A stretch of DNA of 64,000 nucleotides from Hymenobacter taeanensis (lineage in GTDB: Bacteria; Bacteroidota; Bacteroidia; Cytophagales; Hymenobacteraceae), in the NCBI RefSeq assembly GCF_013137895.1, contig NZ_CP053538.1, positions 3,689,001-3,753,000 of the forward strand. Direction: 5' to 3'. Position 1 is the first letter of the stretch. Every line of letters begins with the position of its first letter. Shown piece after piece: positions 35,107 through 44,178 of the stretch. Position numbers and translations under genes: made by a program. The notes below the pieces were generated by a model. That model saw only the letters and a list, made by a program, of their open reading frames with translations. It did no database searches and had not been told where the DNA came from.

Positions 35107-36606
35107 TTACTGCCACGCATAAGCCCGCACGAAGGCCGCCGCCGCGTGCAAGTCAGGATACAGGATGCGGTCTTGGCTCACAAAGGGCACTTTCTCGCGG
35201 AAAGCAGCTACTACTTCCTCCAGCGCCGCTGAGGTGCGGCCCGGGTGGCGGAAGGCCAGCGCCTGGGTGGCCGTGAAAAGCTCGATGCCCAGCACCTGCT
35301 CTACGTTCTCGACTACGCGGCGGGCCTTGGTGGCAGCGTTGGCGCCCATGCTCACGTGGTCTTCCTGGCCGTTGCTGCTCACAATGCTGTCAACTGACGA
35401 TGGGGTGCACAGTTGTTTGTTCTGGCTCACAATACCGGCCGCCGTGTACTGCGGAATCATCAGGCCCGAGTTTAGCCCAGGCTCAGCCACCAAAAAGGGC
35501 GGCAGGCCCCGCTGGCCACTAATAAGCTGATACGTACGGCGCTCCGATATGCTGCCCAGCTCCGCTACGGCCATAGCCAGCATATCCAGCGCCAATGCCA
35601 GCGGCTGCCCATGAAAATTGCCGCCACTGAGAATGGCATCGTCATCGGGGAAAATGTTGGGGTTGTCGGTTACTGCGTTGCACTCCGTTTCCACTACTTG
35701 TTGCACGTAGGCCAGGGCATCACGGGAGGCACCGTGCACTTGGGGCATGCACCGGAAGGAGTAGGGGTCTTGCACGGCCAAACGCGGTTGCAGCTGCAGC
35801 TCGCTACTCACCAGGAGCTCACGCACCCGCTGGGCTACCGTAAGCTGCCCGGCGTGAGGCCTGATGCGGTGCAGGCGCTCATCAAACGGCTCGCTGCGCC
35901 CCCCAAACGCCTCCAGAGACAGGGCTCCGATAACATCGGCAGCTGCTGCCAGGCGCCGTGCCCGCAATAGCGTGTGTACCCCATAGGCCAGCATAAACTG
36001 TGTACCGTTCAGCAAGGCCAGTCCTTCTTTGGCCTTGAGGGTAAGGGGCTGCCAACTGAAGAGGCTTTGCGCGTCAGCCGCTGACAGTCGGTAGCCCATG
36101 TAGTTCACTTCCCCTAAGCCTAGCAGCGGCAGGCATAAATGAGCCAAGGGGGCCAGGTCGCCGCTGGCCCCCAGGGAACCCTGCTGATACACTATCGGCA
36201 GCATTTCGCGGTTATAAAAGTCAAGCAGACGCTGCACGGTACTGAGTTGTACGCCGCTGTGGCCGTAGCTTAGGCTCTGGGCTTTGAGTAGCAGCATCAG
36301 GCGCACCAGTTCTGCTGGCACTTCCTCCCCGGTTCCGCAGGCGTGCGACATCATCAGGTTTACCTGCAGCTGCTGGCGCTGCTCAGGGGCAATAGCCGTG
36401 TTGCACAAAGCGCCAAACCCCGTGTTGATGCCGTAAATGGGCGCATCGGGGGTAGCTTCCAGGCGGTTGTGCAGGTAGCGGTGGCAGTCCTCGATACGCT
36501 GGCTGGCTTCCTCGCTCAACACCACGCGGGCGTTAGTGCTCAGCAGGTGGCCTAGCGTAGCCAGATCAAGATGGGTGGTGGGGGTGAGAGCGAAATCCTG
36601 AGCCAT
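35107..36606 (-). CDS. hutH: Histidine ammonia-lyase
   Basis: 499 aa, normal length. Deaminates histidine to urocanate, first step of histidine use. The MIO prosthetic group forms from Ala147-Ser148-Gly149 in GSLGASGDLAPLAH. Tyr58 in YGINTGFG, and QVNLMMSHACGTGEEV and SSNGQEDHVSMGA (active-site Asn/Gln/Glu blocks) are present. Other hut genes are not in the window. Downstream of hisS on the same strand but separated by a hairpin. Confidence 0.94.
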   Translation of the reverse strand: MAQDFALTPTTHLDLATLGHLLSTNARVVLSEEASQRIEDCHRYLHNRLEATPDAPIYGINTGFGALCNTAIAPEQRQQLQVNLMMSHACGTGEEVPAELVRLMLLLKAQSLSYGHSGVQLSTVQRLLDFYNREMLPIVYQQGSLGASGDLAPLAHLCLPLLGLGEVNYMGYRLSAADAQSLFSWQPLTLKAKEGLALLNGTQFMLAYGVHTLLRARRLAAAADVIGALSLEAFGGRSEPFDERLHRIRPHAGQLTVAQRVRELLVSSELQLQPRLAVQDPYSFRCMPQVHGASRDALAYVQQVVETECNAVTDNPNIFPDDDAILSGGNFHGQPLALALDMLAMAVAELGSISERRTYQLISGQRGLPPFLVAEPGLNSGLMIPQYTAAGIVSQNKQLCTPSSVDSIVSSNGQEDHVSMGANAATKARRVVENVEQVLGIELFTATQALAFRHPGRTSAALEEVVAAFREKVPFVSQDRILYPDLHAAAAFVRAYAWQ

Positions 36607-36686
36607 GAGGGGGAAACGTATGAGGCGCGGCGGGTGGAGCCGCAGGAACTCCCAAAAGTGAGTGTTTCCGGCGGAACCAAAAAATA

Positions 36687-36721
36687 GAACGTCATGCCAC
36701 GGCTAGCGCAGCATGACGTTC
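36687..36721. terminator. Hairpin GAACGTCATGC/GCATGACGTTC
   Basis: 11-bp perfect stem between hisS and hutH, with AAAATAG on one side and CAAAACAG on the other, so it may terminate hisS transcripts. Its sequence is the same core as the small palindromic repeats at 868 and 55436. Confidence 0.6.
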
Positions 36722-36742
36722 AAAACAGATTATTGGAGCAGA

Positions 36743-38140
36743 CTACTTAACCAACTCGGTCAGCACCTCCGCCAGCGAAAGGGCGCGTTCTGTGCCGGTG
36801 CCCAGGTTCTTGAGCTTGAACTGGCCGGCGGCCCTTTCCTCTGAACCCTGCAGCAGCACGTACGGAATGCCCTTTTGATCAGCGTATTGAAATTGCTTTT
36901 TCAGCTTACCCGCCTCCGGGAACAGCTCACTCGGGATGCCGGCCTCCCGCAACTGGCGCAGCACGGGTAGCACCGCCGCCTCGCTTTCCGCATCAAAGTT
37001 GGCTACTAGGCAGCGCGTGGTAGTGGCCGCATCGGGCGGGAACAGGTTCAGTTCATCCAGGCAGTCGTAGAGCCGGTCAACACCGAAGGAAAAGCCCACG
37101 CCCGAGACCCCTGGCAGCCCAAAGGCACCGGTGAGGTTGTCGTAGCGGCCCCCGCCACTCACGCTACCCATGTTCACGTTGTTGATCTTGATTTCGAAGA
37201 TGCACCCCGTGTAGTAGCTCAGGCCACGGGCCAGCGTCACGTCAAACTCCAGGTTCTCAAACTTATCAAACCCAAAGCTTACGAGGTAATCATACACCCG
37301 CTTCAGGTCTTGCAGGCCCTTGTAGCCCTCGGCATTATCGGGCTCTACGCCGGCCGTCACGAAGGCGGCCAGCAGGCGCTCCAGCTTCTCGGCAAAGTCG
37401 CCGCCCACGCTCAGCAGGTCAAAGAGGCGCTCAGTAGCATCAGCAGAGAAGCCCCGCCCCACCAGTTCCTTTTCTACGCCCTCACGCCCTATCTTATCGA
37501 GCTTGTCAATGGCTGTAAACAGGTCTACCTCGGTACCCTCGCCACCCAATGCCTGGTAAAAGGCCCCCAACACGCGGCGGTGGTTGATTTTGATGGTGTG
37601 CTCCGTGAGGCCCAACTGCGTGAGTACCTCCGACATCATGAGCACAATTTCTGCCTCGCACAGCAGCGAGTCGGTACCTACCACGTCGGCGTCGCACTGG
37701 TAAAACTCGCGGTAGCGGCCGCGCTGGGGGCGGTCGGCACGCCACACGGGCTGTATCTGGTAACGCTTGAAAGGGAAAACCAGCGTGTTACGGTTCATTA
37801 CCACGTAACGCGCAAAGGGCACGGTGAGGTCATACCGCAAGCCCTTTTCGGCTACTTTAGGCAGAATGCGCTTGCTGCGGTTCTCGGCCGCCAGGTCCTC
37901 AGAGGTTACCTCCTTGGCAAAGTCGCCGGAGTTCAGCACTTTAAACAAGAGCTGGTCGCCTTCTTCGCCGTACTTGCCGGTAAGCACCGAGAGGTTCTCC
38001 AGGGTAGGCGTTTCGAGGGGGGCGTACCCAAATTTCTCGAAGGTGCGGCGGATAATGCCAAATATATAGTTGCGGCGGGCCACTACGGCCGGGCCAAAGT
38101 CGCGGGTGCCACGGGGGATGCTAGGCTTCTGTGCGCTCAT
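36743..38140 (-). CDS. hisS: Histidyl-tRNA synthetase
   Basis: 465 aa class II synthetase. IPRGTRDFGP at the N-terminus, motif 2 FKRYQIQPVWRADRPQRGRYREFYQCDAD, the histidine A motif region LARGLSYYTGCIFEI, motif 3 GGGRYDNLTGAFG...GVGFSFGVDRL, and a C-terminal anticodon-binding domain (about 375-465, TRCLVANFDAESEAAVLPVLRQLREAG) are in order. Start ATG 38140. Charges tRNA-His; essential. Confidence 0.97.
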   Translation of the reverse strand: MSAQKPSIPRGTRDFGPAVVARRNYIFGIIRRTFEKFGYAPLETPTLENLSVLTGKYGEEGDQLLFKVLNSGDFAKEVTSEDLAAENRSKRILPKVAEKGLRYDLTVPFARYVVMNRNTLVFPFKRYQIQPVWRADRPQRGRYREFYQCDADVVGTDSLLCEAEIVLMMSEVLTQLGLTEHTIKINHRRVLGAFYQALGGEGTEVDLFTAIDKLDKIGREGVEKELVGRGFSADATERLFDLLSVGGDFAEKLERLLAAFVTAGVEPDNAEGYKGLQDLKRVYDYLVSFGFDKFENLEFDVTLARGLSYYTGCIFEIKINNVNMGSVSGGGRYDNLTGAFGLPGVSGVGFSFGVDRLYDCLDELNLFPPDAATTTRCLVANFDAESEAAVLPVLRQLREAGIPSELFPEAGKLKKQFQYADQKGIPYVLLQGSEERAAGQFKLKNLGTGTERALSLAEVLTELVK

Positions 38141-38214
38141 CAGACAGTCAGGAGGGGTGCGGAAATACGGCCGCGAAGGTACGCTTAACCGACGGGAATC
38201 CGGCGTTTTGCCTG

Positions 38215-38607
38215 CTACTGTAACTGATTGGACTGATCAGGGTTACGAATCAGGTTCTTACCTAGGTCAAGCTCTATTTCATGAATAGCATCCAGCAAAG
38301 ACGGCACCAACAACGGTTGAGATGCGGCATCGAGGAAGATGAAATTATGCTGAACTGGCTGAGGCACATGACATAAGATCAGGCGGCGTTCTTGCGAGTG
38401 CAACATGTAGGCGTAGGCCAGGAGCAACTCAATAGCCTCTTCAGAGATATGGTCAACCAATCCAAAATCAATCAGGATTGCCTGCTTATCGCTCCGAGTA
38501 GCCCGGTGCAGGGCTCGACTGAGCTTTATTTCATCTGTGGGAGACGCCTCAGGAGACAAAATCAAAAGGAATCCATTCGGCAGTACTTCCCGGTATACAT
38601 CCAACAT
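38215..38607 (-). CDS. STAS-domain-like protein
   Basis: 130 aa from ATG at 38607 (GTG one codon earlier possible). The pattern FLLILSPEASPTDEIKLSRALHRATRSDKQAILIDFGLVDHISEEAIELLLAYAYMLHSQERRLILCHVPQPVQHNFIFL is an anti-sigma-antagonist/STAS fold: beta strand, linker, IDFGLVDHISEEAIELL corresponding to the phosphorylation-site turn and helix. Ser is replaced or shifted here (HISEE), so phospho-switching is uncertain. It precedes hisS by 75 bases on the same strand. Confidence 0.7.
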   Translation of the reverse strand: MLDVYREVLPNGFLLILSPEASPTDEIKLSRALHRATRSDKQAILIDFGLVDHISEEAIELLLAYAYMLHSQERRLILCHVPQPVQHNFIFLDAASQPLLVPSLLDAIHEIELDLGKNLIRNPDQSNQLQ

Positions 38608-38720
38608 CACCCGAACTGTAAATTGAAAAGCTTCTTAGACTTTTCTAATAGCGCATAAACAGAGCCAAGGTTGTGTAAACGAAATAAGTATAAATAGTAA
38701 ATAACACTGAAAATAGCTGA

Positions 38721-39430
38721 CTAAGGAGAATTCTTCTCCAAATCAGGTTCTGCTCGCCGGGCCTGAAATAGGACCGAGGCGGCCAGCGGAGCTTTTAGCG
38801 CGGCCCTGATGCCGGTCTTTTTCAGGGCTTGGTTGGTCCAGTCGTTACACGTGCGCCATGCCGAATAATGTCCTTGAGCGCGAAAGAAAAAATCTTCGGG
38901 GGTATACCCGGTCGGAACACGTAACTGGTACTGGCCCAGGCTATCAGGGGGCTGAAGGAGCTACGCACGTAGGCCGCTAAGCGAAGGTACTGCGCCTCAG
39001 AAATGCGCAAGGGCACCACCCGTGCACTGGCCTTTGGAGCGCTCCGGTAGAAATCAACGTGCATGAGGGTGCTCGACGGAAACACGGCTCCTAGAATGGC
39101 TTTCGGGCCCGGAAAATTATCCCCCCTCGACTCCAGATAAAATCGTTCATTGCCCCAACCAAAAGCTACGTACTGGTAACGCGCAAACTGGGCTGTGAGG
39201 GTGGGTTGGTGCAGCTCCTGTAGCCAGTTAGTATTAGTTTGGACCTCGTGTAGGGGCAGCACAACATCAGTATGAAATCCGTTTGACACTACATAAATAG
39301 GAATACCATCAGGTGATTGACGGAAGCTGTGGTTTACGGGCACAAGGGTGCCCGTGAGTAGAAATGCAATAAGCGCGAGCAGAGCCTGCATACATCTAAG
39401 GCCAATTCGGCGGAGAGAAGGGGACGCCAT
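38721..39430 (-). pseudogene. DUF2459/TIGR02117-family protein, one-base frameshift
   Basis: The ORF from ATG 39430 ends early at 38822 with an unrelated tail. In the next frame the family's conserved C-terminus continues without a stop to TAG at 38721: VPTGYTPEDFFFRAQGHYSA, then WRTCNDWTNQALKKTG. The two frames meet at a run of five G (C on the coding strand) at 38947-38951; one extra C restores a single protein (SPPDSLGQYQLRVPTG). The N-terminal half is intact: a membrane anchor, IYVVSNGFHTDVVLPL and the YVAFGWGNERFYL block. The family is of unknown function and usually membrane bound. Either a sequencing slip, a pseudogene, or a phase-variable tract. Confidence 0.8.
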
Positions 39431-39523
39431 CAGAGGAGTACCTTGATTGGGCAAGATACTCCTGTATACGCCGCATGACAGGCCCCAGCTAGCCCATTAT
39501 ATAGAACAGCTGTTTCGGAAGGC

Positions 39524-39850
39524 CTAGAGTTTTGGGGCCTTAATGAAGATGAACATATTATTCGGATTCGTTTTATCCAACGCCGTCGAGCTTTGCAGCA
39601 CGTAGCCCTGCTCAATGTAGGTGGCGATGATCTTTTGATACTGGGGTGTTGCTTGCTCATACGTATCGCCGAATTTGAACTTGAACTCTTGCCGTGCGGC
39701 CTTCTCTTCACCACGGGAGGTGTAGATATAGAACTTGTTGACTGACTCCACCGTCCTTACCACGATAACTCTGGGTTGCTCGCCTTGCGCTAAAGCAGAG
39801 GAGCTGCTGAGCACTAGCCAGCAGCCCACCATATAGAATAGTTTCTTCAT
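39524..39850 (-). CDS. Small exported hypothetical protein
   Basis: 108 aa. A signal peptide (MKKLFYMVGCWLVLSSSSALAQG) is followed by an alpha/beta domain: VIVVRTVESVNKFYIYTSRGEEKA, then EFKFKFGDTYEQATPQYQKII and FIFIKAPKL. Periplasmic by prediction. No recognised family. Stand-alone; starts at ATG 39850. Confidence 0.75.
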   Translation of the reverse strand: MKKLFYMVGCWLVLSSSSALAQGEQPRVIVVRTVESVNKFYIYTSRGEEKAARQEFKFKFGDTYEQATPQYQKIIATYIEQGYVLQSSTALDKTNPNNMFIFIKAPKL

Positions 39851-39978
39851 AGGTCCTCAAGATACGGGCCGTTCTGACATCTCCTTCTATGCCTATCACA
39901 AAGCCCAAAAACAACAAAGCCTGCCACGGGGTAGGCCTTGTCTGAAAAACTTCCTCACTGCTCCACTAAAAAACCACT

Positions 39979-40016
39979 CGCCCGCCGGGCGGCTGCACTG
40001 AGCCGCCCGGCGGGCG
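39979..40016. terminator. 16-bp perfect GC-rich hairpin
   Basis: CGCCCGCCGGGCGGCT and AGCCGCCCGGCGGGCG around GCACTG. It lies downstream of the CarboxypepD_reg gene (minus strand) in front of the small exported protein gene, with an A-rich run (ACTAAAAAACCACT) that gives a T tract on the minus strand. Confidence 0.75.
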
Positions 40017-40085
40017 AAAGAATAGGCGCGTAGGCACCACGCAAAAATCAATAGGCCAGGCGCACGGCTCTGCGGCGCGGATCCG

Positions 40086-40547
40086 CTACGACCGAACGCG
40101 CACGGCGGGGCGCAGGGGCTCCAGCGCGACTACCGGACTGGTCCGGCGGGCCCAGGCAAGCTTGCTGGCTTGCGAAGCACGTGGCGTACGAAGGGGCACT
40201 AGCACCACGGAGCCAAGAGCCAGGTGAGTTTGGCGGGCATGCAAAGACACCTTCGGGTTTGCCTCCTGATACCCTAGCACAGTGGTTTTGAACTTGTACT
40301 GGCCCAGGGGCAGGTTGCCAGCCGTAAAATGGCCCTTGGCATCCGTCTCCACTGACTTTACAAACTGGTTGTCGGAAGCTCGCAGCAGTATTACGTTGGC
40401 GTGCGGAATAGGCTCCTGGGTTTGGCCATCGAAGAGGCGTCCGCTCAGTGAACCACGCTGCCCCGACTGGGCTTGGGCCGGCAGGGTGCCCAGGGCAACG
40501 CAGAACGAAAAAACAGCAAGAGCGCAGGAGGCAAAGGAAGTTTTCAT
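40086..40547 (-). CDS. Stand-alone CarboxypepD_reg-like exported protein (receptor-like N-domain without barrel)
   Basis: 153 aa from ATG at 40547 (an upstream in-frame start at 40625 lacks a signal peptide). Signal peptide MKTSFASCALAVFSFCVALG to QAQS, then one carboxypeptidase regulatory-like domain, GSLSGRLFDGQTQEPIPHAN through LGSVVLVP. It is clearly similar to residues 32-118 of the TonB-dependent receptor encoded at 41713-44178 (GSLHGSLLDQANNQPVPFAN through MGTLKLVP), but stops about 35 residues later without plug or barrel. Either a remnant of a duplicated receptor or a separate periplasmic partner. Confidence 0.75.
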   Translation of the reverse strand: MKTSFASCALAVFSFCVALGTLPAQAQSGQRGSLSGRLFDGQTQEPIPHANVILLRASDNQFVKSVETDAKGHFTAGNLPLGQYKFKTTVLGYQEANPKVSLHARQTHLALGSVVLVPLRTPRASQASKLAWARRTSPVVALEPLRPAVRVRS

Positions 40548-40863
40548 GACTGAAGAAGGAATTGAAAGACAAAGGCACGGCCATCCCCGGCGCACAACAG
40601 GCAGCCGCAGTAAGGTCTGGGACATGCCCAGGGATAGCCAACAAGTGAAAGGAGTCGAGCCCAGAGGGGCCGTGGCGAGCCACGTGCCAGGTGGGGCGAG
40701 GCCCCGCGGCAGGAGCGGAGACCAGGTAACAAGGCCTTAGCTAGGACACTCAGTAACCGGCGGACCAGCTGTACTAAGCTGGCAGGCCTTATAATATAAA
40801 CTAATGATAGAGTAGATGGCCGATAACACCCCGCGCGACTGGCCTAGCCACGCCGGCTGGTTT
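40548..40863. other. Intergenic region
   Basis: 316 bases between two same-strand exported genes. No gene or clear hairpin seen. It presumably carries the promoter of the CarboxypepD_reg gene on the minus strand. Confidence 0.4.
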
Positions 40864-41244
40864 TTAGCGTACCGCGTACAGGCGCTGCGTGTGGCGGTTC
40901 AGGGCAACCATGTTGGTAGAAACTACGCAGTTGGTTTGCATGCGCTGTACTTGCTGCAGGGCCGTGCCCAGCATTTTAGAAATGCGCCGGTGAGCCGCTA
41001 CGCTCTTGCTGGGGTCAAGGTAAACACCAGCCAGTTTCTCTTCATATAGCAGTTCGTGCTGGTCGTTGTAGAAGCGCACGGTGGAGCAGTCCCGCACCTG
41101 CGTGTCGGTAACGATGGTCCAGTAGCCGGTTTTGGCCACCACAGGGGCTTCGCTGTATACTATTGGATCGGCGAGAGCCACCGTGGTGGAACAAACAAGG
41201 GCCAGGCCTAATACACTCAGACGGGAAATCAGGGAAGTTTTCAT
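40864..41244 (-). CDS. Small exported hypothetical protein
   Basis: 126 aa from ATG at 41244. Signal peptide MKTSLISRLSVLGLALVCSTTVALA, then WTIVTDTQVRDCSTVRFYNDQHELLYEEKLAGVYLD, a short beta-sheet pattern, and a helical C-terminus (RRISKMLGTALQQVQRMQ). The leader MKTS..., matching that of the next gene at 40547, hints at similar export. The longer in-frame start at 41355 has no signal. Unrecognised family; looks lineage-restricted. Confidence 0.7.
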   Translation of the reverse strand: MKTSLISRLSVLGLALVCSTTVALADPIVYSEAPVVAKTGYWTIVTDTQVRDCSTVRFYNDQHELLYEEKLAGVYLDPSKSVAAHRRISKMLGTALQQVQRMQTNCVVSTNMVALNRHTQRLYAVR

Positions 41245-41712
41245 GGTTTTTGGAGAAATTAACAGACAAGGAAGTACCCGCCGACCTGCCCGCACCCGCA
41301 GGCAAACCGAAAAAACAGAAGAACTATAAGGGGGAGGAGCTACCAGCTTCAGCACAATGGCTAGTACAAATGCTAGTTACTCGGGGCAACTCTACCTGGT
41401 GCGGCAGAGCACGTTTGGCGGGCGGGTGGCCATGACCGCTCTGGGAAGAGAAGTCTCCGCGGGCCAAAACAGGAGCGGTAAACAACAGCAGAAGTAGCTA
41501 CCTATCTGCCGGAAGAACTGCAGCTATCTAGTAGATGTGAGCCGCAGGGAAAGGGATGCTTGAGCGATAGAAAATATTTTTGCTAGTGAATAAAGAGTGG
41601 CGAACCGGGTGGTAGCTGATACTCTAAAGGGCGGCTTCTGCTGTGGACACCGCGTTTTTTGTGAAAAGTTACAGCCGTGTGAAAATTTATTTTTGGAGTG
41701 GCCTAGCCTCGC
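41245..41712. other. Intergenic region downstream of the TonB receptor
   Basis: 468 bases with several small frames on both strands and no supportable gene. Nothing structured was seen beyond the leader of the 40864-41244 gene. Confidence 0.4.
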
Positions 41713-44178
41713 TTAGCCACCAAAGCCCCCGCCGCCACCCTGGGGTTGGCCTTCAATCTTTTTCGGGGGCTTGTTTGAACCCATGTACCAGGAGAAACCC
41801 AGGTAGGCCACCCGCGACTCCCACTTGTTGTAGTAAGTGGCGCGGAAGTTCTCCGTGAATGATTCGGTGAGGTTGCGCTGGGTGTTAAAGACATCAGAAA
41901 CGCGCAGGGTAACCGCGCCACGGTCGTTGAACAGGCGCTGGCGCAACGCTATATCCATGGAGCCTACCGGTGCAATACGGCCTTGGGCCGTAACGGCAGC
42001 AGCGCGGTAGCTGCCCGTTAGCTGAATATCAAGCTTGGGCGTGGGAGTGAAGGAGTTCATCAGGCGGGCTGTGCCCGATACTACCCGGCGGTTGGCCTCA
42101 TTGCCCGTGGCGGCCGTTACGGTGTTCTGAAACAGCGAGCCACTAGCCGTTAGGCGCCACCATTTAGCAAGTGGCTGGTTCAAGGATACTTCAGCCCCGT
42201 ACGTGGTGGCCTGCCCAAAATTGTCGCTGTACTGAGCGGTAACCACCGCGCCAGCTCCGTAGAGGCGGGTAGCAGTGGTATCTACCCGCAGCAGGCGCTG
42301 AATGGCATTGTTGGTCTGGCGATAAAACAGGGTGGAGGTGAGAGAAGCCTGCCCCATGGTTACCTGGTGGCCTAGCTCAAAGGCATTGATGTACTCGGGC
42401 CGTAGCGTAGGGTCTCCGATGCGGTAGAAGCGCTGATCTTGGTACAGTGGGAAGGCCAGCAGCTGCATAAAGCCGGGGCGGTTGAGGCGCCGGGAGTAGC
42501 TGACCTGCACGCGCTGGTCGGCGCTGGAGAGCTTCCGGGCTACCGTAGCCGAGGGGAACAGGTTCAGATATTCCAGCTTGAAGGGGCCATTTCCGCCAAC
42601 TACCTGGCCGCTGGTATTGGTGTACTCAGCGCGTAGGCCACCTTGCATGGTCCAGTTGCCGGTTTCCCGCTGAAACGTAGCATAGCCAGCCTGGGTGTAT
42701 TCCTTGAAGTCATAGGCATAAGAGCGGTCGGGGAGGCGGTAAAAGCCAGCATTATCGGTGTTTTGGCGCAGGAAGTCGTCGGTGCCGTTATTTTTCTGCC
42801 ATTGGCCTTTGAGACCAACATCAAAGCGGGCTTTTTCGCCTAGTGGATGCGCGTAATCTAGCTGGCCACCCACTGCATCCAGATCAACCTGTAGGTCTTG
42901 GCGCCATTCCTGCAGATCGGGGCTGCCCTCCGTGTTGCGCTGAGCTACCACCACATTGGCGTTCAGGTAGGTGTGGTATACATTGGCGGTTAGCTCACGG
43001 CCCTTGTGTGCTTCCCAGGTCCGGCGGTAGTCCACAGAGCTTTCAATGTTATCAACCTTCTCTGAAACTCCAAAGTTGCTCCCGATACGTGCATTAGTGG
43101 CCCCACTCAGGGTGGCCAGCTGCACGCCGGTGTTATTCGAGCGGTTGATATTAGGCTCCACCGTTACGGTGATAGTCTGGTTGGCGGACAAGGTGTAATC
43201 GAAACCCACGCGGCCACTGGAGTTTTTGGTGTGGCGCACATTGGTGCCCTGCTGGTACGTGCGCAGCTGCTGGCCTTCCAGTAGCGCATATTGGTCGCTC
43301 CACATGCGGATGTGGTAGGTATCATCGCGCAAATCAGCAGAGCCAAATAGGTTAAGCTTGCCCATGCGGCGGTTCAGACTCAGGCTGGGGTTGTACTTGT
43401 TGCGGGTACCCACATTTAGCATGGCCTGCCCGTTCCATCCATCTTTCTTCTGCTTCTTAAGGATGATGTTGAGCACCCCACCCGCGCCCGCCGCGTCATA
43501 TCGGGCTGAGGGGTTAGTTACCACTTCCACGCGTTCAATGGCGCTGGCCGGAATCTGCTCCAAGCGGTTGCCACCGGCGCCGCTGTTGGCGGAGTTGCTG
43601 GGCTTACCATCAATCAGAATGGTAATGTTTGAGCTGCCGCGCATGCTCACGGTACCATCGGCGGCTACCGTTACGGAGGGCACATTCTGCAGCACGTTCA
43701 CGGCCGTGCCACCTACGCTGCTAAGGTCTTTTTCAACGTTGATTACTTTCTTATCGAGGCTTTCCTGCACGGTAGCGCGCTCACCTTGCACCGTTACCCC
43801 TGCTAGTTGGGTAGCCGTGGGAACCAGCTTCAGTGTGCCCATTCGCAGGTTAGGGGCGGCTGTAGTTAGCGAAACTGCGCGGCGCAGCCCTTGGTAGCCC
43901 ACCGCTGAGGCCTTCACTATATAAGACCCCAGACCTAGCTTTTCCAGAGAGAATGTGCCGTTTTCGGCAGACTCAGCCCCTGCTACAAACGTAGAATCCT
44001 GGGCCCGCAGTACCACTACGTTAGCAAAGGGAACGGGCTGATTGTTGGCCTGGTCGAGCAGGCTGCCGTGCAGCGAGCCAGTGGGTTGTTGCTGAGCGGC
44101 GGCGGCCAGCGGAAAGAGCATAGCGAGGAACCCCAGACCTTTAAGGATCTGGTCAGAAGGCAGATAAGAAGTCATCAC
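41713..44178 (-). CDS. TonB-dependent outer-membrane receptor-like protein
   Basis: 821 aa. Signal peptide (about 1-28, LGFLAMLFPLAAAAQQ), N-terminal CarboxypepD_reg domain (about 32-118), plug domain (about 125-235, VEKDLSSVGGTAVNVLQNVPSVTVAADGTVSMRGSSNITILIDGKPS...IERVEVVTNPSARYDAAGAGGVLNIILKK), then a beta barrel (about 240-800) of the OMP_b-brl_3 type. The C-terminus ends in a Gly-rich GGGGGFGG rather than the usual aromatic residue. There is no adjacent SusD gene, so it is a solo receptor; substrate unknown. It has its own TAnnTTTG promoter. Likely takes up a siderophore, peptide or other ligand. Confidence 0.9.
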   Translation of the reverse strand: MMTSYLPSDQILKGLGFLAMLFPLAAAAQQQPTGSLHGSLLDQANNQPVPFANVVVLRAQDSTFVAGAESAENGTFSLEKLGLGSYIVKASAVGYQGLRRAVSLTTAAPNLRMGTLKLVPTATQLAGVTVQGERATVQESLDKKVINVEKDLSSVGGTAVNVLQNVPSVTVAADGTVSMRGSSNITILIDGKPSNSANSGAGGNRLEQIPASAIERVEVVTNPSARYDAAGAGGVLNIILKKQKKDGWNGQAMLNVGTRNKYNPSLSLNRRMGKLNLFGSADLRDDTYHIRMWSDQYALLEGQQLRTYQQGTNVRHTKNSSGRVGFDYTLSANQTITVTVEPNINRSNNTGVQLATLSGATNARIGSNFGVSEKVDNIESSVDYRRTWEAHKGRELTANVYHTYLNANVVVAQRNTEGSPDLQEWRQDLQVDLDAVGGQLDYAHPLGEKARFDVGLKGQWQKNNGTDDFLRQNTDNAGFYRLPDRSYAYDFKEYTQAGYATFQRETGNWTMQGGLRAEYTNTSGQVVGGNGPFKLEYLNLFPSATVARKLSSADQRVQVSYSRRLNRPGFMQLLAFPLYQDQRFYRIGDPTLRPEYINAFELGHQVTMGQASLTSTLFYRQTNNAIQRLLRVDTTATRLYGAGAVVTAQYSDNFGQATTYGAEVSLNQPLAKWWRLTASGSLFQNTVTAATGNEANRRVVSGTARLMNSFTPTPKLDIQLTGSYRAAAVTAQGRIAPVGSMDIALRQRLFNDRGAVTLRVSDVFNTQRNLTESFTENFRATYYNKWESRVAYLGFSWYMGSNKPPKKIEGQPQGGGGGFGG

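Noticed and set aside
37310..38188. 292-codon plus-strand frame opposite hisS
   Set aside because: Shadow of hisS.
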